In this document: positions 1-15,882 of the stretch, piece after piece
Layout: each line of letters begins with the position of its first letter
How positions within the stretch are numbered: position 1 is the first letter of the stretch
NCBI GenBank assembly: GCA_964017155.1
Contig: OZ024857.1
Coordinates: 10,110,146 to 10,174,145 of the forward strand
Source of the DNA: Oasisia sp. SBJ-2009
Taxonomy: Eukaryota; Annelida; Polychaeta; Sabellida; Siboglinidae
Direction of reading: 5' to 3'
DNA: 64,000 bases
The notes under the pieces: model-generated
What the model saw: the letters and a program-made list of their open reading frames with translations, nothing else
Databases searched by the model: none
Told to the model about the DNA's origin: nothing
Position numbers and translations under genes: made by a program

Positions 1-89
1 GGCTTCCTTGTCCACCTGCCATCTAGAGTTGAATCTCTAGGTGGCAATCTTGTTAAATCTTGTTAAATCTTGTTAGCTCAAATTTACTT

Positions 90-255
90 GCTGGTCGTAG
101 TCAAGACAAAGGTGGGAACTCTCTTTTAGTTGCGGCGCCGACTCGGTGGAATTCACTTCCTGACCATGTTAAATGAGCAGTAAATATTGTTACGTTTCGC
201 CGTAACCTGATAACCTCTCTGTTGAATAGCGCCTATCCTCCTTACCTTCTTAACG
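90..255 (+). mobile_element. Degraded LINE 3' end (L2/CR1-type ORF2 C-terminus)
   Basis: This stretch lines up with the last part of the LINE ORF at 19484-19628. Shared landmarks in order are a KTKAGT-like start, a region matching SVAALTVWNSLLA, and GCCTATCCTCCTTA at the end (near 228-243 here, near 19613-19627 there). The frame is broken, so it is an old 3' fragment. The link to the 19.5-kb element is direct sequence similarity; the clade follows from that element. Confidence 0.6.
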
Positions 256-1070
256 CATCCATTCAATTGTTGATACGTTTGCACTGCCCTCGACTATGAT
301 GCTGCTTAATTCACCAGTGGCTTAGTTGCACCATTGAGGTTAGATACTCTGTGGATAATGATCCTATGGTTATTGTTATTAATTGTATTATTAGAATCAT
401 TATTGTAAATATCCTCGCTACACAAGCTATTCCTTCGTGTCGGTCACTGGCCCACCGTGTAAACTCGAGCCATCACTCATCTTCACATTTCTTATTACTC
501 TCTCGTTGTCGCCAGCCAGATATTTCTTCACATTGTCTTCCAATCTAAGTCGTGGGCGGCCTCGTGTCGTTCTAGATCTATCCACTCTCAGGATATCCGC
601 TCTTTTTATAGCCAGTACGTTAAACAAATTTAATAAATAATCAAACACGGGTACTCTTGATGAAGGTGTTTCGTATACGATGCTACCAGACGGCGTTACC
701 TGCTGGGTGTATGGCGCTGAAATAATACATTTTATACCTCATCAACGACTTCATGAACAACTCGCATGCATTTCTCAGAGAGTTACAGACTCAACTATCA
801 ATAACCGACCATTTGTGCGAGTTTAGGTTTACCAAACAAAGACAACTTAAGCCGCTGAGGTTATGCTAATTGGTCTTTTACTTCAGGAAGGGGATCTACT
901 TTCGGTTTGCCAATATTATCGTTTTCTCTGTTTCCTCACTGTTCAAACATAATTTGTTTTTCTTGAGACCCTACTTTTACAAAACCGGGTCGTGTCGTTG
1001 GTTACTTGCGTAGACGGGCTCCTGCCTTTTCAACACTTCGGAATAATTACTTCCTCGTAATATTATATGC
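256..1070. other. Intergenic, no gene seen
   Basis: No splice-consistent coding stretch was found. The minus strand near 427-648 contains a GRPRLRLEDNVKK-like peptide similar in style to the C-terminal end of some LINE ORFs, so an old LINE scrap is possible, but it is too short to assign. Confidence 0.4.
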
Positions 1071-1261
1071 TAGCTCACATACATCACATACACATCACAC
1101 ATACACATCACACACACATCACACATACACATCACACACACACACACACATCACACACATCACACACATCACAAACATACACACACATCACACGCACATC
1201 ACACACATACACACACATCACGCATACATCACATATACGTTACACATATGTCACCCCCCCC

Positions 1262-1311
<50 letters not shown>

Positions 1312-1593
1312 ACACACACACTCACACATCACACACATCACATAAATTACACACACATCATATCCACATACACATACACATTACACACACATCACACACA
1401 CATCACATACACATCACACATCCATTACATACACACATCACATAAACATCACACATACAAACACATCATATATACATCACATACACATCACACATACATC
1501 ATACACACATCACACACACATATACATCATACACATCACACACATCACACACATCACACACACACACACACCACATATATCACACACACATCA

Positions 1594-1636
<43 letters not shown>

Positions 1637-1688
1637 ATACACATACACACACACCACACATACATCACACACACATCACACACACACA

Positions 1689-1725
<37 letters not shown>

Positions 1726-1784
1726 ACACACACACACCACACACACATCACTCACACAAATCACATACACATCAAACATACACA

Positions 1785-1858
<74 letters not shown>

Positions 1859-2017
1859 CACACACATCACACACATCACACACATCACAAACATCACAAA
1901 CATACACACACATACACACACATCACACGCACATCACACACATACACACACATCACGCATACATCACACATACGTTACACATATGTCACCCCCCCCCCCC
2001 CCCCACACACACACACA

Positions 2018-2104
<87 letters not shown>

Positions 2105-2264
2105 CACACATACATCATACATATATCATACATACATCACATACACACATACACACATCACACATGCATCATACACATACATCACAGTCATACATCACAC
2201 ACACATCACACATACATCATACATACATCACACACACAAACACATAACACATACATCACACACA

Positions 2265-2311
<47 letters not shown>

Positions 2312-2345
2312 CACACATATCACACATACATCACATACATCTGCT
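1071..2345. repeat. CA-rich compound microsatellite with ATCAC interruptions and two poly-C runs
   Basis: About 1.27 kb of CA dinucleotides interspersed with ATCAC and ATACAC units. Two poly-C runs (about 1253-1264 and 1989-2004) sit in nearly identical contexts, so about 110 bp of the array is itself duplicated. The 413-residue open frame here is an artefact of the stop-free CA unit. Confidence 0.95.
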
Positions 2346-3510
2346 ATTGTGATTACAACGTTTTGAAAATAACCTTGCTAGGATGTGATGCAGTCACGCT
2401 GCCCCGATAGAAAGGTACTTCGACTCGCCGACGTCAACACACTGTACTGTCTCAATCGACGTCAACCATAGCAATGTGTCCAGCGTGGCACTTTGAATGA
2501 ACGTCATGTCTCCCAAAGTCGTTGTCCCTTGCATTCTTCGCACAATGACCTGTCGTCGGCTTCACGCGCCTAGACGCCAAGGGAGTCGCGGTGATTTCGT
2601 TTCACAGTGATTGAATTTATTGATTCAGTTGCTCTGACAAAATATCGCGCGCATCGTCGATTACCTGGGAGTTCACTTCTAGACGATTGAAATGATATCA
2701 CATGCATAGTCTTTGTTCCGGGCGCAACAGATACAAAGGACGGCAAGACACAGCATAACATAAATTGTGACAGGCGTACAACACTTTGTGCCTCGTTGTT
2801 ACAGCGTTCAGTTATATAAACACGTACTGGCTGAAAATCTGCGTTGAACAGTCCACAGAGTATTAGACGGCGTGATAATATCATTACGTGCAGCGTTGCG
2901 TCTACTTATATGATTTGTCTGCAGCGTTTAGCGGGCGTGGGTGGGTGCAGCCGGCACGCGCACCGCCCATCGATCGGCTCCGTGAAGGCTCAGGACACAC
3001 ACTGCCTTCTTTTCGCCCAGCTGCATGTATGGACAATCTCATTATGGGTTTGTCAAAGACGGCAAGAAAATAGAAACAAACGAAATAGCGCTGAATCGTG
3101 CACGTGTCACTGTGAAACATACCTGGATAACATGGACCCTCACCATTACGTTCACACATGGAAATTAAAAAAATAACTGAAATAGCGAAGTGACCATAAT
3201 TACGGAACTCATTTCTAATGCCTTATATACTGTATTACGTTTTATGAAAATATTTTATTATAGGACATCAAGTGACCTAATTTGCGAAGTTCAACTGTAC
3301 AACAAAAAAGGACAGCATTTATAGTGGTAGATGCCTGCATAAAGTTGGCCATACAAAATATTCCCGTGTACCCGACCAACCATCACGTGGGCCAATCTCG
3401 GCGGTCACAGTGAGGGTATAGAACATATAGCTGTCGTATCATCGTAACGGCTAAGACATAACTTCTGATCACCTTACACAGCGCGTAGTATGACATCGAA
3501 CGAAGCGCTT
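2346..3510. other. Intergenic, no gene seen
   Basis: Short overlapping open frames on both strands show no recognisable domain and no splice pattern. Nothing else is supported. Confidence 0.5.
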
Positions 3511-3895
3511 TCTCTCTCTCTCTCTATCTCTCTCTCTCTCTCTCGTTCTCTCGCTCTCTCTCACACACACTCTCTCACTCACTCACTCACTCACCCACTC
3601 ACTCACTCACTCACTCACTCATTCACTCCCTCATACACTCACTCACTCACTCACTCTCTCTTTCTCTCTCTATCATTCTCTCTGTCTCTCGCTCTCTCGC
3701 TCTCTCATTCTCTCTCACACGTACACACACTCTCTCTCTCGCTCTCTCTCTAGCTCTCTCGCTCTCTCTCTCTCTCTCTCTCGCTCTCTCTCTCTCTCTC
3801 GCTCTCTCTCCCTCCCTCCCTCCCTCCCTCCCTCCCTCCCTCCCTCCCTCCCTCCCTACCTCCCCCTCTCTCCCTCCCCCCTCTCTCTCTCTCTG
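3511..3895. repeat. CT / ACTC / CCCT compound microsatellite
   Basis: CTCT tracts, then ACTC tetranucleotides, then a CCCT tetranucleotide run at about 3808-3858. Pyrimidine-rich on the + strand throughout. Open frames across it are low-complexity artefacts. Confidence 0.95.
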
Positions 3896-5890
<1,995 letters not shown>

Positions 5891-6426
5891 TAAGCGTAGT
5901 TACATAATCAGCAAATTATTTGTGACATTAATTTATCTTTTTGTTGGGCGCCATTATTCGTGTTTTTGTTATGACACTAAATGCAAGGCTGTAGCGGACA
6001 CAGGGGGTCATTGTCCGGTTGTCCTGCGTCAGTGTCCCAGGAGGACGCACCCGGTAATGTACGTGTACGTAGTAGGGAGACGCTCACCTCGACTTTGCGC
6101 CCTCAGTAACCAGCCGCCGCCTCGGAGCAGCTGCTGCCCGGGTGACGGAAATAGAACACCACCTTCTGTCATACTCAGTGGCGCTTCCGTCATCAAATAG
6201 ATTTATGACAGGTTTAGGTGCGAAGTAAAGAGAGTGGGCGGGCGGTATTTAGCGCGAGGGAGAAATATACATGCCTACAGGGAACGAAGGGACGGGAGAG
6301 GGAGAGAGGGAGAGGGGGGAGCGGGAGAGGGAAGAACGATTCCAATTCCGAGGTCTGACACGGATTCTAAATACAGTTATGTCTGCAGAACTGTACCCAC
6401 TGCTAACGTGAACGACCAAGCAAATG

Positions 6427-6695
<269 letters not shown>

Positions 6696-8261
6696 CATAA
6701 ATACGCACGCGTGAAGGGAACAGCGGTATGCCACACGCGTTAGTTTCGTTCGCCATTTCTATGCGGTGTTCACAGCATGCTCCCATAGGATCGACTCGAG
6801 ATTCAGGACGTGTTGATATGTTACTAATAAAAGCATTGGTTATAATGTCACATGTACGTAGTGAGTATGACAGCGTCAGCTGGTAGCCACCGGGGATCGT
6901 ATGTGATTTTTACGATTAACGCTGCAGTCTCACTCCAACGTAACCAACGTCAGACTAATTCCCTCGTTCAGTACGACATGTCTTGTGCTGCGAAGCGTCA
7001 CGCAGAAAATGTCATCCATCGAGGTTAACACACCATTAACACGGATTATCACCAGGACACGTATCTGAACGGAAATATATCGTCGTTAGGACTTCGCATC
7101 AGGTTTTTGTATTGTGAATTGTTCTGGCAGCGGATACAAAATATCGATTCGCATGCACGCACACTCTCGTGCGCGCACACAAAGAACGCACCCAGGACAC
7201 ATGGGCGTAGTAAGCAGTAAGATACGTACTTCACACCGGTCCTCGCTCACCCTCTGTTCACCCGATTATTTGCTACCTTGTCGTATGTTGCACTGCCCAA
7301 GACTGATGTTGGTATCACCATCCGCTACCGATCGGGTTTTTGATCTAAGCCGCCTGAACGCCAGAATTGAAGTCCTCGAAGAATCTTCATCGTTGTTGTG
7401 CGCAGTGAGTCAGACGTGCAAGTCCTTGCAAACTGCCTTGCAGAAGCTTCAAGAACCTACGTCCTTACCAGTAACCTTCGGAGGACCGAAGTGATGGTTC
7501 AACGTGCACCCAGACTTCTCTATCCGCGCCGACCAACAACATTGAGGGCACCAAGTGGACCAGTGTCAACAGATTGATCTACCCCGGAGTTGTCTGAGTT
7601 CAACTTGCAGCATGGATAGAGAAGTTTCAAGTCGGCTCACCAAGGCTCGTGCCTCCTTCGGCAGACAGTGGACACGGGTGTGGAGACAACGACGAACACA
7701 AAGACGACGTCGTTTGTCCCGATCTGCCGGGCAATTATTTATCTTATGAGTATATATGCAATGTTTTACTTGGTCATCCAACCTCTTTCGGCTGAAGGTT
7801 CAACACTCATTCTTGAAGTTATTCACAGTGGATACCATTACAGCTACTTTCATCAGTCGATTAAATGAGTAGTTATGGATTGACTGGTGCCTCTAGATGG
7901 TATGTCTTCCTTATAGCGTCAGTCTCTTCCGTACCTGATTCGTACCATATCAGTAAACATATTCCCTGGACTGATTTTTTCGTATTTATATTATTTTAGT
8001 AAAACAGCATGTGCTAATGTCGTTTTATATCCAGGCTAGAAGACGTTAGAATTGCCGCTACGGTAAAAGACATAATAGTAATGTTCGTCGAGAGCGCTGC
8101 TGGAGGACGATGTGATCTACGACTAAGAGGTTGATCTATTAACGAAGATTTCTGTAGAAACCGTTGGAAGTGCCAAACTGATTAAGCCTGAAATAAAACA
8201 TTGCGTTGTCGCACGAAATGTCATCTCGACTGATAGAGTACTGCGCGAAAGAGGTCAGGTG
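6696..8261. other. Intergenic, no gene supported
   Basis: A + strand frame near 7330-7490 could encode a short leucine-rich, coiled-coil-like stretch (LSRLNARIEVLEESSSLL), but there is no start context, splice pattern or partner exon, so it is not called a gene. Confidence 0.4.
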
Positions 8262-8528
8262 ATTTCATTTGTTTGTGACTAGAGCCTTGGATTCTCGACT
8301 AAGAGAACTCGGTTTCGAATCCCGTGCTGCTGTGTCGAATGAACGAACACCTGGATATAGTAATTGTGGATATTTGTATACGAATAGTTTGTGTACATTA
8401 CTTGCAGTTGGGCTTTCCCAGAGAGGTAGGGATGGAATTCGTTTTAAGAGGCCAGTTAGGGAGTAAACAGTAAAGCGATTTGAACAGTCCTGGTAGAGTG
8501 GGATATAAAAATTTATATTTAATTCTTT
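8262..8528 (+). mobile_element. tRNA-derived SINE (SINE-c), degraded
   Basis: A tRNA-like head with an A-box-like segment near 8279-8292 and a B-box-like GGTTTCGAATCCC at about 8310-8322. A body follows, then a tail with GGGAGTAAACAGTAAAGCGATTTGAAC and a TATAAAAATTTATA-type end. The same tail type recurs at about 47493-47560. The head has decayed beyond a functional tRNA. Confidence 0.6.
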
Positions 8529-8647
8529 ACACCAATTTACAGCAGATAATCAAAGTGTGCCTGCAGAATATATTGAGGTGTAAACCCATAATGACCGACC
8601 CATTTAAACCTCACTCAGCCTTCTGCTTGCGGTTGTTTTCTGCACAT

Positions 8648-10133
8648 CTTGGGCGTCTCAATTCTTGGACGTATCACGTGTTGGACGTATCACGTGTTGG
8701 ACGTCTCACGTCTTGGGCGTATCACGTCTTGGATGACTCACGTCTTGGACATCTCACGTGTTGGACGTATCACGTCTTGGATGACTCACGTCTTGGACAT
8801 CTCACGTGTTAGACGTATCACGTGTTGGACGTATCACGTCTTGGACGTCTCACATCTTGGACGTATCACGCCTTGGACGACTCACGTCCTGGACATCTCA
8901 CGTGTTGGACGTATCACGTGTTGGACGTCTCACGTCTTGGACGTCTCACGTCTTGGACGTATCACGTATTGGACGTATCACGTATTGGATCTCTCACGTC
9001 TTGGACGTCTCACGTCTTGGACGTCTCTCGTCTTGGACGTCTCTCGTCTTGGACGTCTCTCGTCTTGGACGTCTCTCGTCTTGGACGTCTCTCGTCTTGG
9101 ACGTCTCTCGTCTTGGACGTCTCTCGTCTTGGACGTCTCTCGTCTTGGACGTCTCTCGTCTTGGACGTCTCTCGTCTTGGACGTCTCTCGTCTTGGACGT
9201 CTCACGTCTTGGACGTCTCTCGTCTTGGACGTCTCTCGTCTTGGACGTCTCTCGTCTTGGACGTCTCTCGTCTTGGACGTCTCTCGTCTTGGACGTCTCT
9301 CGTCTTGGACGTCTCTCGTCTTGGACGTCTCTCGTCTTGGACGTCTCTCGTCTTGGACGTCTCTCGTCTTGGACGTCTCTCGTCTTGGACGTCTCTCGTC
9401 TTGGACGTCTCTCGTCTTGGACGTCTCTCGTCTTGGACGTCTCTCGTCTTGGACGTCTCTCGTCTTGGACGTCTCTCGTCTTGGACGTCTCACGTCTTGG
9501 ACGTCTCTCGTCTTGGACGTCTCTCGTCTTGGACGTCTCTCGTCTTGGACGTCTCTCGTCTTGTCTCTCGTCTTGGACGTCTCTCGTCTTGGACGTCTCT
9601 CGTCTTGGACGTCTCTCGTCTTGGACGTCTCTCGTCTTGGACGTCTCTCGTCTTGGACGTCTCTCGTCTTGGACGTCTCACGTCTTGGACGTCTCACGTC
9701 TTGGACGTCTCTCGTCTTGGACGTCTCACGTCTTGGACGTCTCTCGTCTTGGACGTCTCTCGTCTTGGACGTCTCACGTCTTGGACGTCTCACGTCTTGG
9801 ACGTCTCTCGTCTTGGACGTCTCTCGTCTTGGACGTCTCACGTCTTGGACGTCTCTCGTCTTGGACGTCTCTCGTCTTGGACGTCTCACGTCTTGGACGT
9901 CTCTCGTCTTGGACGTCTCACGTCTTGGACGTCTCTCGTCTTGGACGTCTCTCGTCTTGGACGTCTCTCGTCTTGGACGTCTCACGTCTTGGACGTCTCT
10001 CGTCTTGGACGTCTCTCGTCTTGGACGTCTCACGTCTTGGACGTCTCTCGTCTTGGACGTCTCTCGTCTTGGACGTCTCTCGTCTTGGACGTCTCACGTC
10101 TTGGACGTCACACGTCTTGGACGTCACACGTCT
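8648..10133. repeat. 16-bp minisatellite, about 93 copies
   Basis: The unit is TTGGACGTCTCTCGTC, with CTCACG, ATCACG and GACTCACG variants enriched in the first 350 bp and a homogeneous core from about 9000. Since 16 is not a multiple of 3, all three + frames cycle through the same 16-residue period (SLVLDVSRLGRLSSWT) and none has a stop. One unit near 9560 is shortened. Edge divergence and core homogeneity fit unequal exchange. Confidence 0.95.
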
Positions 10134-11817
<1,684 letters not shown>

Positions 11818-11874
11818 CTCTCTCAGTCTGCTTGCTGTATACGTATGAATTACTAGTACAGGTTGTTCTCGTCG

Positions 11875-12250
11875 TTTCAGTTTGTCTCATCCAGGTGGCG
11901 CTGAGTTTTATCATCCGGGTTATTATGTTTGTTCTCATCCGGGTCACCTGGACTTGTCTCATCCAGGCACTCGGATTATGCTCATCCAGGCATCTGGATG
12001 ATATTCACCCAAACAGTAGGATTCAGTGACATGTTTAGTGGGACACTGGGTCATGTTCCTTTGGCTTTGGAAATATATTATTTAATAACGCGTTGCGCCA
12101 CTACGTGGCAAACTTGCTCCAGCTTTGCTCAGATCGCTCTAATGTAGACCCTCTGGATGTCTTCATCCACACACTTGGAGTGTCCTCTCACCGGCACTCG
12201 GATTGTTCTCTACCGGGAACTAGGAGTGTCCTCGTTCACGGTGGAAACAT
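11875..12250. repeat. Degenerate minisatellite-like repeats (CATCC-GG units)
   Basis: Irregularly spaced units of the type CTCATCCAGGCACTCGGAT recur from about 11887 to 12010 and again, more diverged, from 12160 to 12245. Spacing is about 25-35 bp. This looks like an old, decayed tandem array, though formal alignment was not possible. Confidence 0.45.
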
Positions 12251-12771
12251 TCGCCTCGGCTGCTCGGACCAGGATAACGACAAGCTACTGAATGTGGCTA
12301 AATGCAAGATGGATACAACACAGTAGTGATGATTGCAAACCGCCAATATGTGTGCTAAATCAAACTACGTGTATTTAAACTAACTGGCTTTGTTGTAAAC
12401 GTTTTTGCTGGTTGATGTTGCTATTAAACGGGTTTACTGACTTCGGGGAGTTCTGTGAAGATTATCGATTCTAAGCATTAGAATGTCAGCATCCATGCCG
12501 GTTCACTCAAATTTAGTATTTAAGTGACAGGTGCTGACAAAGAGAAACATCTCGAGATGTTATAACATAAATTTGTGGTGTTGCTGATCGCATACTTGTA
12601 TAAGTAACAAAGTGTGCAATTAATGTAGTAAATATTTCACAACAATTGGAATGTATTAACCTCTTGAAAGTAATGCAGCAGACTGTGTAGAAATGAGCAG
12701 GTGTAATGACTGACGTGTCAGTTGTAATTAACGATACTGGCTTAACTCACGCGGCGCCTCGCTACAAGACG
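12251..12771. other. Intergenic, no gene seen
   Basis: AT-rich unique sequence with no supported feature. Confidence 0.5.
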
Positions 12772-13016
12772 AATAAGACAAGTCTTGAACCAGCTGGCCA
12801 ATTATGGGAAATGTCAAGCCATTAATTTTCTCAGCGGTTCACCGTAGGTGTTATGAAATTCCAGACAAAACACGGAATAATTGTTGCTGTTACACAAAGA
12901 ACAACAATTGTTCAGTGTTTTGTCTGAAATGTCATAACACCTTCGGCGAGCCGGCGAGAAAATTAATGGCTTGGCATTTCTCACAATTGGCCAGCTGGTT
13001 CCAAGCCTGTCTTATT
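12772..13016. mobile_element. Foldback / MITE-like long inverted repeat
   Basis: Two arms of about 115 bp form a near-palindrome around a short centre near 12893-12903. The left arm begins AATAAGACA and the right arm ends TGTCTTATT. Long stretches such as CAGCTGGCCAATT, CCATTAATTTTCTC and CAGACAAAACAC are matched in inverse order on the other arm. No coding capacity and no clear target-site duplication. Known comparison: non-autonomous foldback elements or hairpin MITEs; the superfamily is not assignable. Confidence 0.75.
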
Positions 13017-14764
13017 ATAAAGTAATTACTAAAACCCAAGCGTTGATGTCTAAACTAAATATTGCCCACATTGCGTGCATTTTTAACGGTGTTAAAATTA
13101 TAAGAAGTATGGGGACGGTTATGTGTGAATTTTTCACTGACTTTTGTTGAACTCCTTGCAACAACATCTGCGAACATGCACGCAAAATGCTCATAGATAG
13201 TGACACTTACAGTGACGACCTGGCCGCATAAACAAGTCAGACATGACAACTGATTGGCAAAGGAGGATCTGTCTGTGCAGAAAACACCATCATCCGATGC
13301 ACTTGATGCTCTCGCGTCGCCCAGACTCGGCTCGCAGCTGTCTGATGTGGTCTGATGTGGTCTTGGCAGATGATGTCTCTCGTCCGGGCAGTGCTCGTTG
13401 GACAACTGCATGAACAGGTCAATTTGTCACGACCCGTGGGCCGATTGGGACACTCGGTCGATATAAGAGGACCACCGTCTGGCCAACGTTTACTTACAGG
13501 TGATCGCGTACTCTGACCAAACTGAACGACATCCAGGATAACATGGTTTATCTTCTGTGTTGATGCCGTGTATTGCTATTCACTTATTTGTGTTACACAT
13601 TGACAATGAGTGTGCTCGAATTATGAGGTATGTCCAAAAGTCACATCTGAGTGTAGACACAGAGAATATGTCACGTCCATACAACTTGTTAATTGATAAT
13701 GCATATGACAATAAATACACATTAGAATTAACGTCTACGTAAAACAGTTCATGTAACTATTAATTGCCAAGTCTTCATCGTGCGCTACTTTAACTGGTTG
13801 AGCCCGTTGTCTGTCTACCTAGTTGTTGCCTGCGCCACCCTTGGCTCCCTCGCCCCCGTCTCTCCTTACCCCAACCCCTACCTCTCCCCTCTCTCTGGTC
13901 CTCTTCCTCCCATTCGACCCTTTTGCCTGCATTACCCCTAGTCACCTTTGTTTATCTACACGTATCTCCAATCAGTCCTTTTTAGCGTCAGTCATACTTT
14001 TAACTTGATCCAATAGAAGTAGGATATGGTTCAGAAATAGGCCTATATGGATATTTCCTTCTGTGGACTAGTATGCGGAGGCAGGGATATTCTCGCCATT
14101 CAGAGGAAGAATGACAAGGAGAAGAAGAAACCATTTTATTTGCAGCTTTTGTATTTATTATTACATCTCTCTGAGAAATAACCATCAAATCAAATGGCAT
14201 GCAAATGTTTCCTTATACTTTATAAATTTCGAATCCTATATTCGCTTCTCACCATTTTAGCGGTGTTTCACAAACGTTTGCTTGAAACCATTTAAAATAA
14301 ATGAATATATCTGCCTCTTTGAAATTGCATGAATGATTCATTACGGCGCTTCTGTCCACTTACCCATGCACCTGCAGAGGCAGTAGAGATACACGGACAC
14401 ACGTACTTATAGAGCTTCTGCAAACGGCAGGCAAATACCAAAAGCGGACGAAACGGAGAGAACAGTAATCACACTGGATGGTATCTCACGGAGAACACAG
14501 GAATCACATTAGATTATATCTCTCGGAGAAGGATACCGAGTCAGCGTTCCATTGATAGAAATCATAACTAATACCAATGTTTTTCATAAACAGATACAGA
14601 GTTTCCTTGGCAAAGCGTCTGTGGTTGGATGGATGTAGGGACTCCAGATAAACTGTGGCATTTCATTTATTCCGCTCTCACGATATCCTAATGTCGCAGT
14701 ACTGGCTTCCAGTGGTTCCTTTTGATTCACCGGTGGAAGATCAGATTATTGTTAATGTGCGTAC

Positions 14765-14765
<1 letters not shown>
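13017..14765. other. Intergenic, no gene seen
   Basis: A C/T-rich stretch lies near 13830-13935. No gene is supported on either strand. Confidence 0.5.
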
Positions 14766-14839
<74 letters not shown>

Positions 14840-14848
14840 CATACACGT

Positions 14849-14900
<52 letters not shown>
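14766..14900. repeat. (TA)n microsatellite
   Basis: Two TA tracts separated by a CATACACGTACACACA spacer near 14835-14857. Confidence 0.97.
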
Positions 14901-14904
<4 letters not shown>

Positions 14905-15519
14905 TATAGGTATATATTTTTCTCAATTTCAATGCATGTAAACATGAAATGATAGTAGCAACTGGCATGTGTCTAGTGTAGCCAGAGTGTGAGGGTACAC
15001 GTCTTAGCGACATGTTACATCCAGGGATGCAATTATGGATTCTCGATGGATACTTAAGTGATTGTATCGAAATTCTCAGTCATTTTCGACATTTAACAAC
15101 TAAAAGCCAGAGTGGTTTCTGTTAGCCAAGTTGTCTGAGGCAGAAGAAAGTTATGAATAGAACATTACAAGGATACATTGTAGCTATTCATTCTGTAAAC
15201 CGTATTACCGACAGCTTTGTCCTACGTTTTCCGGGTAACATCCATAGACAGTATTTTCGCTCGCGAAAGTGTCTCCAAATGATCCAATTACTGATTTCGT
15301 AGAAAGCAAAATTTTAGTGCATTTTATAGATCGATATCGCAGCTCGTGACGTCTGATTTTTCGTGCAGAACAGGAAGCGGTCTTTTGCAAAACTTAATAC
15401 CCGCAATAGATACGTCCTCGGGCAAGATTGTCTCGTATAGCATTTCTAGTTGACCACGGTCAATTTCGGACACACGGTAGCCAGGCGTTCACATATGCAA
15501 ACATACAAATCAATCTGCA
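14901..15519. other. Intergenic, no gene seen
   Basis: Unique sequence without supported features. Confidence 0.5.
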
Positions 15520-15882
15520 GTCACACAGGCACGCACACGCATGCAAGTAAACGCATAAGCATACTCATACACACGCACACACACGCACACGTGTACACAC
15601 ACACGTACACACACGTACACAGAAGCGCGCGCACACACGCACGCACGTACATCCACACACACGCAAACACGCAAACACGCAAACACGTACACTTACACAT
15701 ACACTCACGTACACAGACGCGCGCACACGCACGCACGTACATCCACAAATACACACACACGCACACACACGTATTCACACGCGCACACACACGCACACAA
15801 ACACAAACACAAACACACACGCACACACACACACACACACACACACGCGCGCGCGCACGCACGCACGCACGCACGCACCAAA
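15520..15882. repeat. CA/CG-rich compound microsatellite
   Basis: ACAC, ACGC and CGCG units with interspersed GTACAC, ending in a CG run and then ACGC repeats. Open frames on both strands are low-complexity artefacts. Confidence 0.93.

Noticed and set aside
1006..2366. Long His/Thr-rich open frames over the CA block
   Set aside because: They are translations of a stop-free microsatellite with no start context or flanking exon.
7114..7494. 126-residue frame with a coiled-coil-like end
   Set aside because: No domain, splice partner or conserved context; likely chance.
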